DNA of 38,217 nt from Rubrobacter sp. (lineage in GTDB: Bacteria; Actinomycetota; Rubrobacteria; Rubrobacterales; Rubrobacteraceae), in contig JADDPV010000147.1 of NCBI GenBank assembly GCA_016781705.1, positions 1 through 38,217 on the forward strand. The letters are read 5' to 3'. Shown here piece after piece: positions 8,681 through 16,139 of the stretch. Every line of letters begins with the position of its first letter. Positions within the stretch are counted from its first letter, which is position 1. Under the pieces are notes generated by a model. That model made no database searches and had not been told where the DNA came from. It saw only the letters and a program-made list of their open reading frames with translations. Made by a program: the position numbers and the translations under genes.

Positions 8681-9060
8681 ATGGGGCGAACGATGGGGGT
8701 TCTGGCGTTGGGGACACTGATCCTGGTGCTGACGGCGGGCGGCACGTTGGCGCAGGTGGGGAACTTCACTACTGCTCCGAGCAGGACCCTGGTACGCTGG
8801 AGTGCCGCGGCATCGGCGAGATAGGATACATCACCGGCTCCGAGGCGCGCGACGAGATCCGAGCCCTCGCCGGCAACAACTTCGTGAAGGCCAGGGGCGG
8901 CGAGGATCTGATGCACAGCAACGGCGGCGACCTGTTGCACGACAACGTCATGAGCAACCTCTCGGATGACGAGTTGCGCGGCGGCTGCGGCAGCGACCTG
9001 CTCGTCGACGGCAGGGGCAACGACGAGCTCAAGACCCCAGACCAGGGTGGTGAAGCTTAG
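8681..9060 (+). pseudogene. Small secreted RTX-like calcium-binding protein, frameshifted
   Basis: ATG 8681 opens a clean signal peptide (hydrophobic core GVLALGTLILVLTAGG, cleavage likely after LAQ). The reading frame then fails near the G run at 8757-8760. The mature part continues in the frame one base back: LHYCSEQDPGTLECRG, then a glycine/aspartate-rich stretch (GGEDLMHSNGGDLLH, GCGSDLLVDGRGNDEL) that resembles degenerate hemolysin-type calcium-binding repeats. One missing base explains the switch. A cell-surface or secreted protein is expected. It is followed at once by the IS110 remnant. The last codons before the TAG at 9058 may be another frame error. Confidence 0.6.
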
Positions 9061-9160
9061 CGCCGCGCCAGGACGGCGGGGACCTAGCCCCGAGTCATCA
9101 CCGGCTGAAGAAAGCAACGGTAAGAGAACAAAGAGCAGGAGAAAGCAACCGCCCTGAAAG

Positions 9161-9983
9161 TCAAGGTGACGTCACGTGAGTAGGGCGCCAAGGGGTGTGA
9201 TCTCTGATCACAGCGTTGAGGGTGGCGAGCGGCTTGCGGGCGCCCGCGATGAGCGCCACTTTCTTGGGTTTGCCGGCCTTCAGGAGCCGCTCGTAGAAGG
9301 CCCTCACGGCGGGATTGTGCCGGGAGGCGGCGGAGAGAGGGACGCTATGTAGAAGAACGCGGCCTGTACCCTGCTCCTGCCACCGCCTCACACCTCTCGC
9401 TTGTCGCCCAGCCTGCCGGAGGAGTCGCGGTTGAACGGGGCAACACCCACCAAGGAGGCGGAAAGGCGCCTGTGTGAGAGCGCGCCGAGCTCGGCGAGGA
9501 GCGTCGTTGGGGCGAGGAGCACGGGGCCTACGCCGGGCGCGCTGCGCGAGAGCGCCTCGTTCTCGCGCCAGGCCTCGGTCACCGCGATCGCCTCGTCCAG
9601 GTCTCGGTCGGTACGGGCGCGCTCCTGCTCCAACCAGCGGACATGGGCGGACATGTGCTTCCTTACCGGCATGGAGGAGGTCGCCGAGAGGCGGCGGTTG
9701 TTCTCGGCGACGAGCACGCCGATGAGCTGCCTCCTGCGGTCGAGAATCTCACGCAGAAGAAGCGAGGCTTCCTCGTCGGTCAGAGTCCGGGGTTCGGGCC
9801 TCATCGCCTCGGCGAAGCGTGCGAGGACCTCGGTGATACGGGCGACGAGGTCCTCGACGATGCCCCCGGGGTCGTTGCCGGCGGCCGAGAAGCTCTCGCC
9901 CGTGGGGCGGATCACCACGTCCAGGCGCTCCCTTGACACGTCCACCCCAAAACGTAGCGGGTCGGCCTTCCTGGGTCGTTCAA
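9161..9983 (-). pseudogene. IS110-family transposase, decayed
   Basis: Transposase/recombinase with a DEDD RuvC-like N-terminal domain and a C-terminal Tnp_IS116/110/902 domain. A TTG start at 9983 has AAGGAG seven bases before it. The order is GVDVSRERLDVVIRP (DEDD domain start, after a lost base near 9946), a helical middle, APGVGPVLLAPTTLLAELG (helix-hairpin-helix-like), then VGVAPFNRDSSG. An in-frame TGA at 9388-9390 sits where the conserved Trp of VWGG is expected. One more frameshift near 9350 leads into RHNPAVRAFYERLLKAGKPKKVAL and LNAVIRDHTPWRP. All family blocks are present, so decay is recent. The element lacks inverted ends, as usual for IS110. Confidence 0.85.
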
Positions 9984-10200
9984 CGCGGTTCTCCTTCCTC
10001 TCGACGAAGGTCTCGACGAAGGCTCGTCCCTGCCGATGCGGCTTCGCGGGCTATGCCGCATCGGCTCGGGCAACCGTTCGGGCTCCTCCTCCCCACGGAC
10101 CACAGAGGGCGCGACGACCAAGGCTTTCTCGCGGTCTTCGAGACCGAGGAGACACACGGTCTGCCACACTTACATAGGCGGCCGCAATTTACGACCAAGA
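9984..10200 (-). mobile_element. Noncoding end of the IS110 element, upstream of its transposase
   Basis: Gene-free stretch between the transposase start and the next gene, on the side where IS110 elements are known to encode a structured guide ('bridge') RNA. It contains two copies of CTCGACGAAGG (10000-10010, 10012-10022), an 11-bp perfect stem GCCGATGCGGC (10032-10042) / GCCGCATCGGC (10055-10065) with a 12-nt loop, and a small hairpin CGGTCT-tcg-AGACCG (10132-10146). The outer boundary is my guess, because IS110 ends cannot be fixed without an empty-site comparison. No RNA is proven. Confidence 0.4.
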
Positions 10201-10221
10201 ACCAACATACGAGGAGATATG

Positions 10222-10445
10222 ATGCAAAGTCGTCATGTTGTCTGCATATTCATCCTGGGGATCACCAGTCTGATCTTCACCGCCTGCGGAAACGATCAAG
10301 GACAGGGTGGCCCGGCGCAGAAAGCCACGGATAATGTCGCCAAGCCGAGCTTCGACACCGTACAGAGCCTGGTGCGGGAGTTCGTAAAGCCACGAAGACC
10401 GTCACGAAGAGGAACGGCAGCGGCGATCTGTGGCGCGCCTTCCCA
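10222..10445 (+). pseudogene. Small lipoprotein, frameshifted and truncated
   Basis: GAGGAG at 10211-10216 lies five bases before ATG 10222 (an ATG at 10219 is too close). The start encodes a lipoprotein signal: MQSRHVVCIFILGITSLIF then the lipobox FTAC. The mature part begins NDQGQGGPAQKATD and continues SFDTVQSLVREFV. Near 10388 the frame slips by one base; the sense continues as KATKTVTKRNGSGDLW. Past about 10440 it becomes antisense to the acyltransferase 3' end, so the rest of the gene appears deleted. The domain is not recognised. It uses somewhat more AT-rich codons than its neighbours. Confidence 0.5.
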
Positions 10446-10610
10446 ACGCTACCGCGCCCCGCACCGCTCCATCAGGCGCCGCGTCTCCCCGAGCACCGCC
10501 CTGCTGACATCCCCGCCGGAAGAACCTTCGGCGCGCACGGGTCGCCCGAAAGCGACCCTCGTGGCCACATCGCGCAGCGCGGGCGTCATCATCTGAAGCG
10601 TGGCGGCGAG

Positions 10611-11378
10611 TCACTCGCGGTCCTCCTTCCTGCGCCGCAGGAAGATCAGGGGGTTGCGCAAGGCGTTGGAGGAGATCACACCGCTTACGATGGCCGGGAC
10701 GACTGCGAGCCCCGGCACGAGCCGCGCGAAGAGGTCCACGCTTGCCGACCAGCGCCCGAGCGCCTCGACCGCGCCGGGTAGCACTGCGGGGTCAGGCTCG
10801 ATCCTCCCGCCGGGGAACGTCAATACCGCGCCGCCGCTCCTCAGGTATCGGGCAGCGGCCCGGACGACCACGAGGCGCCCCGGCGACGCCTCCGATACCG
10901 TCAAAAGGTATCGTGAGGTGTTCGGGAGTGCCTCCAGGAACGGTCGTTCCGCCGCCACCACGCGCAGGTCCGCCCTCGGGGTCGCGGCGAACAGGGCGAC
11001 GGCGTCGCCCAGCCCCGGGTGGTTCGCGACGAGCAGCACCGGGCCCTCCCACGGTACGTTCCTCACGCCCTCGACCTCCAGGTGCCGGGCCATCCGCTCC
11101 GTCGCCCACGCGCCACCCGCCGCCAGGCCCGCCTCGCCCACTACGTGATCGTAGGTCGCCACCTGGCGCGCCAGGCGCCGCGCCGGGACGCGGGCGAGAA
11201 GCTCCAGCGTGCGCCGGGCTACGCCGCGCCGCGGCCCGTTCAGGCCGAAGGCGGAGAGCATATCGGCGGCGCACAACGCCGCCGTGAGCGTCTCGACCCG
11301 CTCCGAACCCTCCGGCGTGAGAGCCGGGCCTAAGGCGGGCGGCCGAGGGGCGTCATCTAGCATGGCGTGCCGATCCAT
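10611..11378 (-). CDS. PlsC-like acyltransferase, cut short by TGA
   Basis: Glycerophospholipid/lysophospholipid-type acyltransferase of the LPLAT superfamily. The catalytic HX4D box is NHPGLGD, and the substrate-binding block FPGGRIEPD stands where FPEGTRS is usual. It reads 255 aa to a TGA at 10611-10613. The same frame then continues 54 codons to a TAG at 10449 with sensible sequence (LAATLQMMTPALRDVATRVAFGRP...), matching the C-terminal VxFGxP block of the family. The TGA replaces an expected Trp (RE-W-LAATLQ). The full gene was therefore probably 10449-11378 and may now be non-functional. ATG 11363 is an alternative start. Confidence 0.75.
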   Translation of the reverse strand: MDRHAMLDDAPRPPALGPALTPEGSERVETLTAALCAADMLSAFGLNGPRRGVARRTLELLARVPARRLARQVATYDHVVGEAGLAAGGAWATERMARHLEVEGVRNVPWEGPVLLVANHPGLGDAVALFAATPRADLRVVAAERPFLEALPNTSRYLLTVSEASPGRLVVVRAAARYLRSGGAVLTFPGGRIEPDPAVLPGAVEALGRWSASVDLFARLVPGLAVVPAIVSGVISSNALRNPLIFLRRRKEDRE

Positions 11379-11434
11379 ACTACACGTTTACGCAAGGACT
11401 TCGGGGGAGGTTCGCGGGTCGAGTCTTTGGGGCT

Positions 11435-11845
11435 CTAACCGGAGCGGGTATCGCGGCGTAGCCGGAGGATCTCGACGGCCGAGCCGGCCAGGACGGTATC
11501 GTCCAGCCGGACGTTCGGCTTGGCGACCTTGACGCGGACGGCCTCGACGGTGGGGTGCTCCTCCAGGACCGCGGCGGCTATCCTCTCGGCGACCGTCTCG
11601 GTCAGGCCGGCGGGCGGGCCCTCGGCGATCTCCTTCACCCGCCGGTGTACCTCACCGTAGTCCACCGTCCTCGTCAGGTCGTCGGAGAGCCCGGCGGGAC
11701 GCAGGTCCAGACGCAGCTCGATGTCCACGACGAAGGGCTGGCCCAGCTCGCGCTCGGCGGAAAGCGTCCCGTGGCGGCCGTGGAAAACCATACCCTCTAG
11801 CAGTATGCGGTCCCAGCTCGCGGGGTTTTCCTCTCTCCGGTCCAT
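11435..11845 (-). CDS. folB: Dihydroneopterin aldolase
   Basis: Converts 7,8-dihydroneopterin to 6-hydroxymethyl-dihydropterin and glycolaldehyde in folate synthesis. The typical start ILLEGMVFHGRHGTLSAERELGQPF is followed by VDYGEVHRRV and the late lysine block VRVKVAKPNV. I chose ATG 11845 (136 aa) because the frame upstream of it is non-conserved and a -10 box lies directly before this ATG. It is divergent from the RibD_C/dehydrogenase/PTPS genes, which suggests a shared pteridine theme. In this position FolB could serve folate or feed that cluster. Confidence 0.9.
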   Translation of the reverse strand: MDRREENPASWDRILLEGMVFHGRHGTLSAERELGQPFVVDIELRLDLRPAGLSDDLTRTVDYGEVHRRVKEIAEGPPAGLTETVAERIAAAVLEEHPTVEAVRVKVAKPNVRLDDTVLAGSAVEILRLRRDTRSG

Positions 11846-11852
11846 CCGGTAC

Positions 11853-11858
11853 AGTATG
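11853..11858 (-). promoter_or_regulatory. -10 box of folB, predicting a leaderless mRNA
   Basis: On the minus strand CATACT ends seven bases before the folB ATG at 11845, and no Shine-Dalgarno sequence is present. The spacing places the transcription start at the start codon, as for topB and mtnA. Confidence 0.45.
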
Positions 11859-11904
11859 ACAGGATGTAGGTACTCGCGCGAAACGCGCCCGGACGGAGTC
11901 GTGC

Positions 11905-11910
11905 TAATCT
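11905..11910 (+). promoter_or_regulatory. Possible -10 box for the RibD_C-led operon
   Basis: TAATCT lies 33 bp before the ATG at 11943, with GGAGGG (11935-11940) just ahead of the ATG. With the folB -10 box about 50 bp away on the other strand, this makes a compact divergent promoter region. Confidence 0.35.
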
Positions 11911-11942
11911 TTCCCGGTGGGGAGGCCGCGAGATGGAGGGTG

Positions 11943-12617
11943 ATGGACCGTCCGACAGTCACCGTGAGCTACGCCCAGACGCTAGACGGGCGCCTGGCGA
12001 CCGCGACCGGTAGCTCGCGCTGGATCAGTTCCCCCGAGTCGCTGCGCTTCGCCCACGCCCTGCGCTCGGATCACGGCGCGGTGATGGTGGGCGCCGGCAC
12101 CGCGTGCAGGGACGATCCGCGCCTCACGGTACGCCTCGTCCCCGGCGAAGACCCCCTGCGCGTCGTCGTGGACGGCTCTTTGCGCACGCCGCTCACCGCC
12201 GCGATGCTCGCTAATGGGGCCGCCAAGGGCACCGTGCTCGCCGTGACGAACCGCGCCCCCGCCGACCGCCGCGAAAAGGCGCGCTCTTTGGGCGCGACGG
12301 TCCTGCTGCTGCCGACCGGCGGTGAGGGCCGGGTGGATCTGTGCGCGCTGTTGTCGGAACTTTATGTCCTGGGCGTGCGTTCGGTGCTGGTGGAGGGAGG
12401 GGCGGCCCTGATCACGTCCTTCCTGCGCGACCGGTTGGTGGACCGGCTCGCCGTGTGCATCGCGCCCAAAGTCCTCGGGAGCGGCATCGAAGCCGTCGGG
12501 GACCTCGGCATCCGCGAGTTGGCCGAGTCCTTGACGCTGACCGACACCTCCGTGGTTCCCTATGGCGTGGACCTCGTCCTCGAAGGCCGCGTCGAGTATC
12601 CGGACGACGCTCGTTGA
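11943..12617 (+). CDS. RibD C-terminal-domain reductase (DHFR-like fold)
   Basis: NAD(P)H-dependent reductase of the RibD_C family, the domain that in riboflavin synthesis reduces the ribosylamino-pyrimidine. Visible blocks: VSYAQTLDGRLATATGSSRWIS, then LRSDHGAVMVGAGTACRDDPRLTVR (substrate/NADPH pocket) and LVEGGAALITSFL. There is no deaminase domain, so it is a stand-alone reductase of 224 aa. It starts an operon: the stop overlaps the next start (TTGA), and PTPS, glycosyltransferase and methyltransferase genes follow. In that setting it may reduce a pterin or pyrimidine intermediate rather than serve riboflavin, which is inference. Confidence 0.88.
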   Translation: MDRPTVTVSYAQTLDGRLATATGSSRWISSPESLRFAHALRSDHGAVMVGAGTACRDDPRLTVRLVPGEDPLRVVVDGSLRTPLTAAMLANGAAKGTVLAVTNRAPADRREKARSLGATVLLLPTGGEGRVDLCALLSELYVLGVRSVLVEGGAALITSFLRDRLVDRLAVCIAPKVLGSGIEAVGDLGIRELAESLTLTDTSVVPYGVDLVLEGRVEYPDDAR

Positions 12618-13666
12618 GGGCCGAACCGTCCTCGCGGCCCGCCCCGCGCGACGTGCTCGAAGCCCGCGCCCTCTGGTTCTCCGCACCGCGCACAGCGGAG
12701 ATGCGCCCGGAGAAGGTGCCGCCCCCCGGGCCGGGAGAGGTGCGCGTCCGGACGGTCGCCTCGGCTATAAGCCACGGGACCGAGATGCTCGTCTACCGCG
12801 GCGAGGTCCCTCCCGACCTGCCGCTCGACCTGCCCACCCTCGCCGGCGGCTTCGGGTTCCCGATCAAATATGGCTACGCCACGGTCGGGCGCGTCCTCGA
12901 CATCGGCCCGAACGTCCCGGACCTCGCCCCCGGAGACCGTGTCTTCGTCCACCACCCGCACCAGGACGTGTTCGTCGTGTCCGCTGACATGCCGGTGCGC
13001 CTCCCCGAAAATCTCGACCCTCTGCGCGGCCTCTTCTTCGCCAACCTCGAGACCGCGGTGAACGTCGTCCACGACACGCCCTTACGCCTCGGCGAAACGG
13101 CCTTCGTCTTCGGGCAGGGCGTGGTCGGTCTGTTGGTGACCCAGCTGCTCGAGCTCGCCGGGGCGGGGCGGGTGCTGGCCGTGGACCCCCTGGCAAAGCG
13201 GCGGGAACTGGCGCTCGCGGTGGGCGCGGACGAGGCGCTTGAGCCGGACGACGTGCCCGAGCGCGTCCTCGGTGCGACCGCCGGGCGGGGCGCGGACGTG
13301 GCGGTCGAGGTAAGCGGGTCGGGGGAGGCGCTACAGGCTGCCATAGACGCCGTTGCGGTCGAAGGGACGGTCGTGGTAGCGTCGTGGTACGGCGCGAAGC
13401 CCGTCGCGCTCGCGCTCGGGGGACGCTTCCACAGGGGGAGGGTGAAACTCCGGTCCTCGCAGGTCGGGCGGATAAACCCGAAGCTCCTTCCGCGCTGGGA
13501 CCGCGACCGTCGGACGGAGGCGGTGCTCGGTCTGTTGCCCCGGCTGCGGCTCGCGGAGCTCGTCTCGCACCGCCTCCCTTTCGAGGAGGCGCCGGACGCC
13601 CATCGGCTCGTGGACGAGCGCCCCGAAGAGGTGGTGCAGGTCATCCTTACGCACGGCGAGTTTTGA
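12614..13666 (+). CDS. Zinc-independent MDR-family dehydrogenase
   Basis: Medium-chain dehydrogenase/reductase of 350 aa. The N-terminal GroES-like catalytic domain has ISHGTEMLVYRGEVP where zinc enzymes carry a catalytic Cys, and no structural four-Cys loop is seen, so zinc is probably absent. The Rossmann motif GQGVVGLLVTQLLELAGAGR is followed by the acidic strand end VDP and by GRGADVAVEVSGSG. The TTG start (12614) overlaps the RibD_C stop by 4 bp; the PTPS gene follows after 11 bp with a good AGGAGG. It may oxidise or reduce the side chain of a pteridine product, inferred from neighbours only. Confidence 0.85.
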   Translation: MRAEPSSRPAPRDVLEARALWFSAPRTAEMRPEKVPPPGPGEVRVRTVASAISHGTEMLVYRGEVPPDLPLDLPTLAGGFGFPIKYGYATVGRVLDIGPNVPDLAPGDRVFVHHPHQDVFVVSADMPVRLPENLDPLRGLFFANLETAVNVVHDTPLRLGETAFVFGQGVVGLLVTQLLELAGAGRVLAVDPLAKRRELALAVGADEALEPDDVPERVLGATAGRGADVAVEVSGSGEALQAAIDAVAVEGTVVVASWYGAKPVALALGGRFHRGRVKLRSSQVGRINPKLLPRWDRDRRTEAVLGLLPRLRLAELVSHRLPFEEAPDAHRLVDERPEEVVQVILTHGEF

Positions 13667-13677
13667 GGAGGCACGGG

Positions 13678-14055
13678 ATGTACGAGATCTACGTCGCGGC
13701 GGGGTTCGAGGCGGCGCACCGGCTCGTCGGAGACTTCGGGCCGGCGACGAGGACCCACGGACACACCTATCGGATGGAGGTGATCGTGCGCGGCGAGCGC
13801 CTCATGAACGACGGGACCCTCTACGATATCGGCCGCCTGCGCCCGGCCGTCGAGGAGCTGGCCGCCTCGCTGCACTACCGCGACCTGAACGAGGTGCCGG
13901 ACCTCGCGGGTACGAACACCACGGCCGAGGCGGTGGCCCACTACTGTTGGGACAAACTCGCCCCGTCCCTGAACGACCAGGGCCTCGACTCGCTGACGGT
14001 ACGCATCTGGGAAAACTCGCAGGTCTACGCCGCCCGCGAGGACTCGCTGGCCTGA
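13678..14055 (+). CDS. 6-PTPS/QueD-fold protein lacking the usual catalytic triad
   Basis: Member of the 6-pyruvoyl-tetrahydropterin synthase / 6-carboxytetrahydropterin synthase family (COG0720), 125 aa. The zinc histidines are kept: H14 (AAHRL) and H27/H29 (THGHTY). The catalytic Cys, normally four residues before the HGH, is A23. The LDHxxLN block that supplies Asp and His reads LHYRDLN (H66, Y67). The pterin-anchoring Glu is kept as E112 (IWENS). Fold and metal site are thus intact, while proton-transfer residues are replaced. AGGAGG at 13666-13671 sets the ATG. It lies mid-operon between dehydrogenase and glycosyltransferase. It should not be assumed to be QueD. Confidence 0.85.
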   Translation: MYEIYVAAGFEAAHRLVGDFGPATRTHGHTYRMEVIVRGERLMNDGTLYDIGRLRPAVEELAASLHYRDLNEVPDLAGTNTTAEAVAHYCWDKLAPSLNDQGLDSLTVRIWENSQVYAAREDSLA

Positions 14056-14069
14056 CCCGGGGGTACTCT

Positions 14070-15167
14070 TTGCGCGTCGCCTTCGTCACGGTGGGGGAAA
14101 CGGGTCGCCTGACCGGCGGTTACCTCTACAATGCCCGCGTCATCGCGGGGCTGCGCGAGGAGGGGATCGAGGTGGAGGAGATCGTGGCCTCCGGGGCATC
14201 CCCGATCGAGCAGGAAGCTGCGGCGCCATGGTTCGACTTCGATGCCGGGCGCTTCGACGTGGCCGTCGTGGACGCGCTGGCCTGTGCCGTTTGCGCGCCC
14301 CACCTCGACCGCTGGCGCAAGATACTCCCTGTCGTGGCGATGGTCCACGAGCTGCCCAGCGTCGCTAACGGAGCCGCCCGTGACAGGAAGTTCGAGGAGC
14401 CGCTACTGCGCGCCGACCTCCTCGTGGCCGTGAGCGAGCACGGCGCGTCCATCCTGAAGAACCGGGGAGTGCCACTCGAACGCGTCCGCGTCGTTTCGCC
14501 CGGCTTCGACCGTCTCTCGCTACCGGCCGCCAACGCGGGGCCGTCCGTACGTGAAGATGCACCCTTACGCGTCCTCTGCGTGGCACAATGGATCCCGCGC
14601 AAAGGCATCCTGGACCTCGTGCGCGCGTGGAAGGCCCGCGAGCGGCCGGGCGCGACGCTCGAGCTCATAGGCGAGACGGACGCCGACCCCGAATACGCGG
14701 CCTGCGTGCGCCACGCCATAGCGGATTCACCGGACGCCTCCATCTCCGAGCGTGGTCGGGTCAGCGACGCGGCAGTCGCCGGGGCTTATGCCGCCGCGGA
14801 TCTCTTCGCGCTGCCCTCTCGCTACGAGGGCTACGGCATCGTCTACGCCGAGGCGCTCGCGCACGGGTTGCCGGTGATCGCGTGCGACACGGGTCCGGTC
14901 CCCGGGCTGGTCGGCGGGGAGGCCGCCATCCTCGTGCCACCGGGCGACGTTAGGGCTCTCTCCGGGGCCTTGGGGCTCTTGCTCGACGATACCGCGCTGC
15001 GGCGCCGGATGTCCGCCGCTGCCCGCCGCCGCGCCGCCGATCTACCACGCTGGAAAGATACCGTGACCGCCTTCTGGCGGGTCCTGCGGGAAGCGTTCGA
15101 GGCGCGCCGGGTCGACGCGTCCCCGTTGCAGAATCCTCCCGTGGACCGCACGGACCTTCGCGAGTAG
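14070..15167 (+). CDS. GT4-family glycosyltransferase
   Basis: GT-B fold, probably retaining, nucleotide-sugar glycosyltransferase of 365 aa. The N-terminal domain starts LRVAFVTVGETGRLTGGYLYN (glycine-rich acceptor loop), with a MVHELPS segment in the middle. The C-terminal donor domain has VAQWIPRKGILDLVRAW and the EX7E motif EGYGIVYAE, followed by GLPVIACDTG. TTG 14070 begins 14 bases after the PTPS stop; no ribosome site is clear. The acceptor is unknown. A cytosolic enzyme next to a PTPS-fold protein suggests a pterin or related glycoside. The TAG at 15165 is in frame with the methyltransferase sequence that follows. Confidence 0.88.
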   Translation: MRVAFVTVGETGRLTGGYLYNARVIAGLREEGIEVEEIVASGASPIEQEAAAPWFDFDAGRFDVAVVDALACAVCAPHLDRWRKILPVVAMVHELPSVANGAARDRKFEEPLLRADLLVAVSEHGASILKNRGVPLERVRVVSPGFDRLSLPAANAGPSVREDAPLRVLCVAQWIPRKGILDLVRAWKARERPGATLELIGETDADPEYAACVRHAIADSPDASISERGRVSDAAVAGAYAAADLFALPSRYEGYGIVYAEALAHGLPVIACDTGPVPGLVGGEAAILVPPGDVRALSGALGLLLDDTALRRRMSAAARRRAADLPRWKDTVTAFWRVLREAFEARRVDASPLQNPPVDRTDLRE

Positions 15168-15188
15168 AACCGGCGTTTCTGGAACGAG

Positions 15189-16111
15189 ATGGCGGGGGCA
15201 CACGAAAGCCACCGCGGGCACCTTGCTGGGTTCTTGCGCGGGGGCGGCAGCACGCTCCTCCCGGAGGAGCGGAGACTGCTCGGCGACCTCGGGAGCAAGA
15301 TGCTCCTCCATTTGCAGTGCAACTCCGGGGCGACTCTTTGAGCCTCGCCATGCTCGGGGCTGAGGTGGCCGGCGTGGACATCAGCGACGAGGCCATCTCC
15401 TCCGCCCACGCTCTCTCCGCCAGGACCGGCGTCCCGGCGAGCTTCGAGCGCGCCGACATCTACGATTGGCTGGCGGACGCGGCGCGAGCGGGACGACGCT
15501 TCGACGCCGCTTTCTCCTCCTACGGCGTCGTCTGCTGGCTACCCGACCTCGAAGCGTGGACCGAGGTATCGCCCCGCCATCCTCGAGCCCGGCGGGCGCT
15601 TCGTGCTCGTGGGCTTCCACCCGGCGGCGATGATGTTCGACGCGAACTGGAACCACGTCCACGACTACTACTCCGGCGGCGAGCCGCTTACCGAGGACGA
15701 GGGAGTAGGAGACTACGTGGGCGAGTCCTGGGGTGGCCTAACCCCCGCCAGGTTCGTCGAGGGCTCCGGGGTTTCGGGAACCACGAGCGTTGCCACCTGT
15801 TTCGGTGGGGGTTCGGAGAGGTCGGCACGGCCCTCGCCGGGGCCAGGTTGCGGATAACCGCCCTCGAGGAGTATCCGTACTCAAACGGCGAGCGCCTCTT
15901 CGCCGGGATGCGCGAACTGCCGGGGAGGCGCATAGTCCCATCTGAACTGGCTGGCATGGGTGAGAATTATGTCCACCGACACAGATGGTCTTCAGAGCCT
16001 TGGTTTGTAGATAGTGGCCAACGTGCCCTCGCTGGGCTTCGATCAACTGGTGTACCAACAGGTACTTATGCGCCTTCTTGTGAAGAAGAACATTCTCTGG
16101 AAGCGCCGTAG
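15189..16111 (+). pseudogene. Class I SAM-dependent methyltransferase, several frameshifts
   Basis: Rossmann methyltransferase. The SAM motif I region is LLHLQCNSG, then (frame slip near 15330) SLSLAMLGAEVAGVDISDEAI, then YGVVCWLPDLEAW. After a slip near 15565 come GGRFVLVGFHPAAMMFD and GGEPLTEDEGVGDYV. After a slip near 15765 come GNHERCHLFRWGFGEV and LRITALEEYPYSNG. The conserved N-terminal NRRFWNEM begins before the ATG at 15189 and is separated from the glycosyltransferase frame only by the TAG at 15165-15167. The family likeness ends near 15945, where a lower-GC patch begins. It closes the pterin-like operon and is probably dead here. Confidence 0.75.
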
Positions 16112-16139
16112 ACGCTTAACCCGTCTAAAATCGCATGCG
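15946..16139. other. Lower-GC patch of unknown origin
   Basis: Base use drops clearly compared with both neighbours. The patch replaces the expected methyltransferase C-terminus and ends at the Cax stop. It contains short perfect dyads: GTACC-aaca-GGTAC, CTTCTT-gtg-AAGAAG, and TAGACG-cttaacc-CGTCTA near 16109-16126. Both strands are open (minus strand reads HQLIEAQRGHVGHYL), but neither translation is recognised. It may be a remnant of inserted DNA. No T-run follows the last dyad, so it is not called a terminator. Confidence 0.4.

Noticed and set aside
10036..10596. Single long plus-strand protein across the IS110 end and lipoprotein
   Set aside because: The true start is ATG 10222 with its ribosome site and lipoprotein signal; the upstream part is noncoding IS sequence.
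13678..14055. Naming the PTPS-fold gene queD
   Set aside because: The catalytic Cys, Asp and His are replaced and no other queuosine genes are present.
16109..16126. Terminator between the methyltransferase and Cax genes
   Set aside because: A six-base dyad exists, but neither strand has a T-run after the stem.
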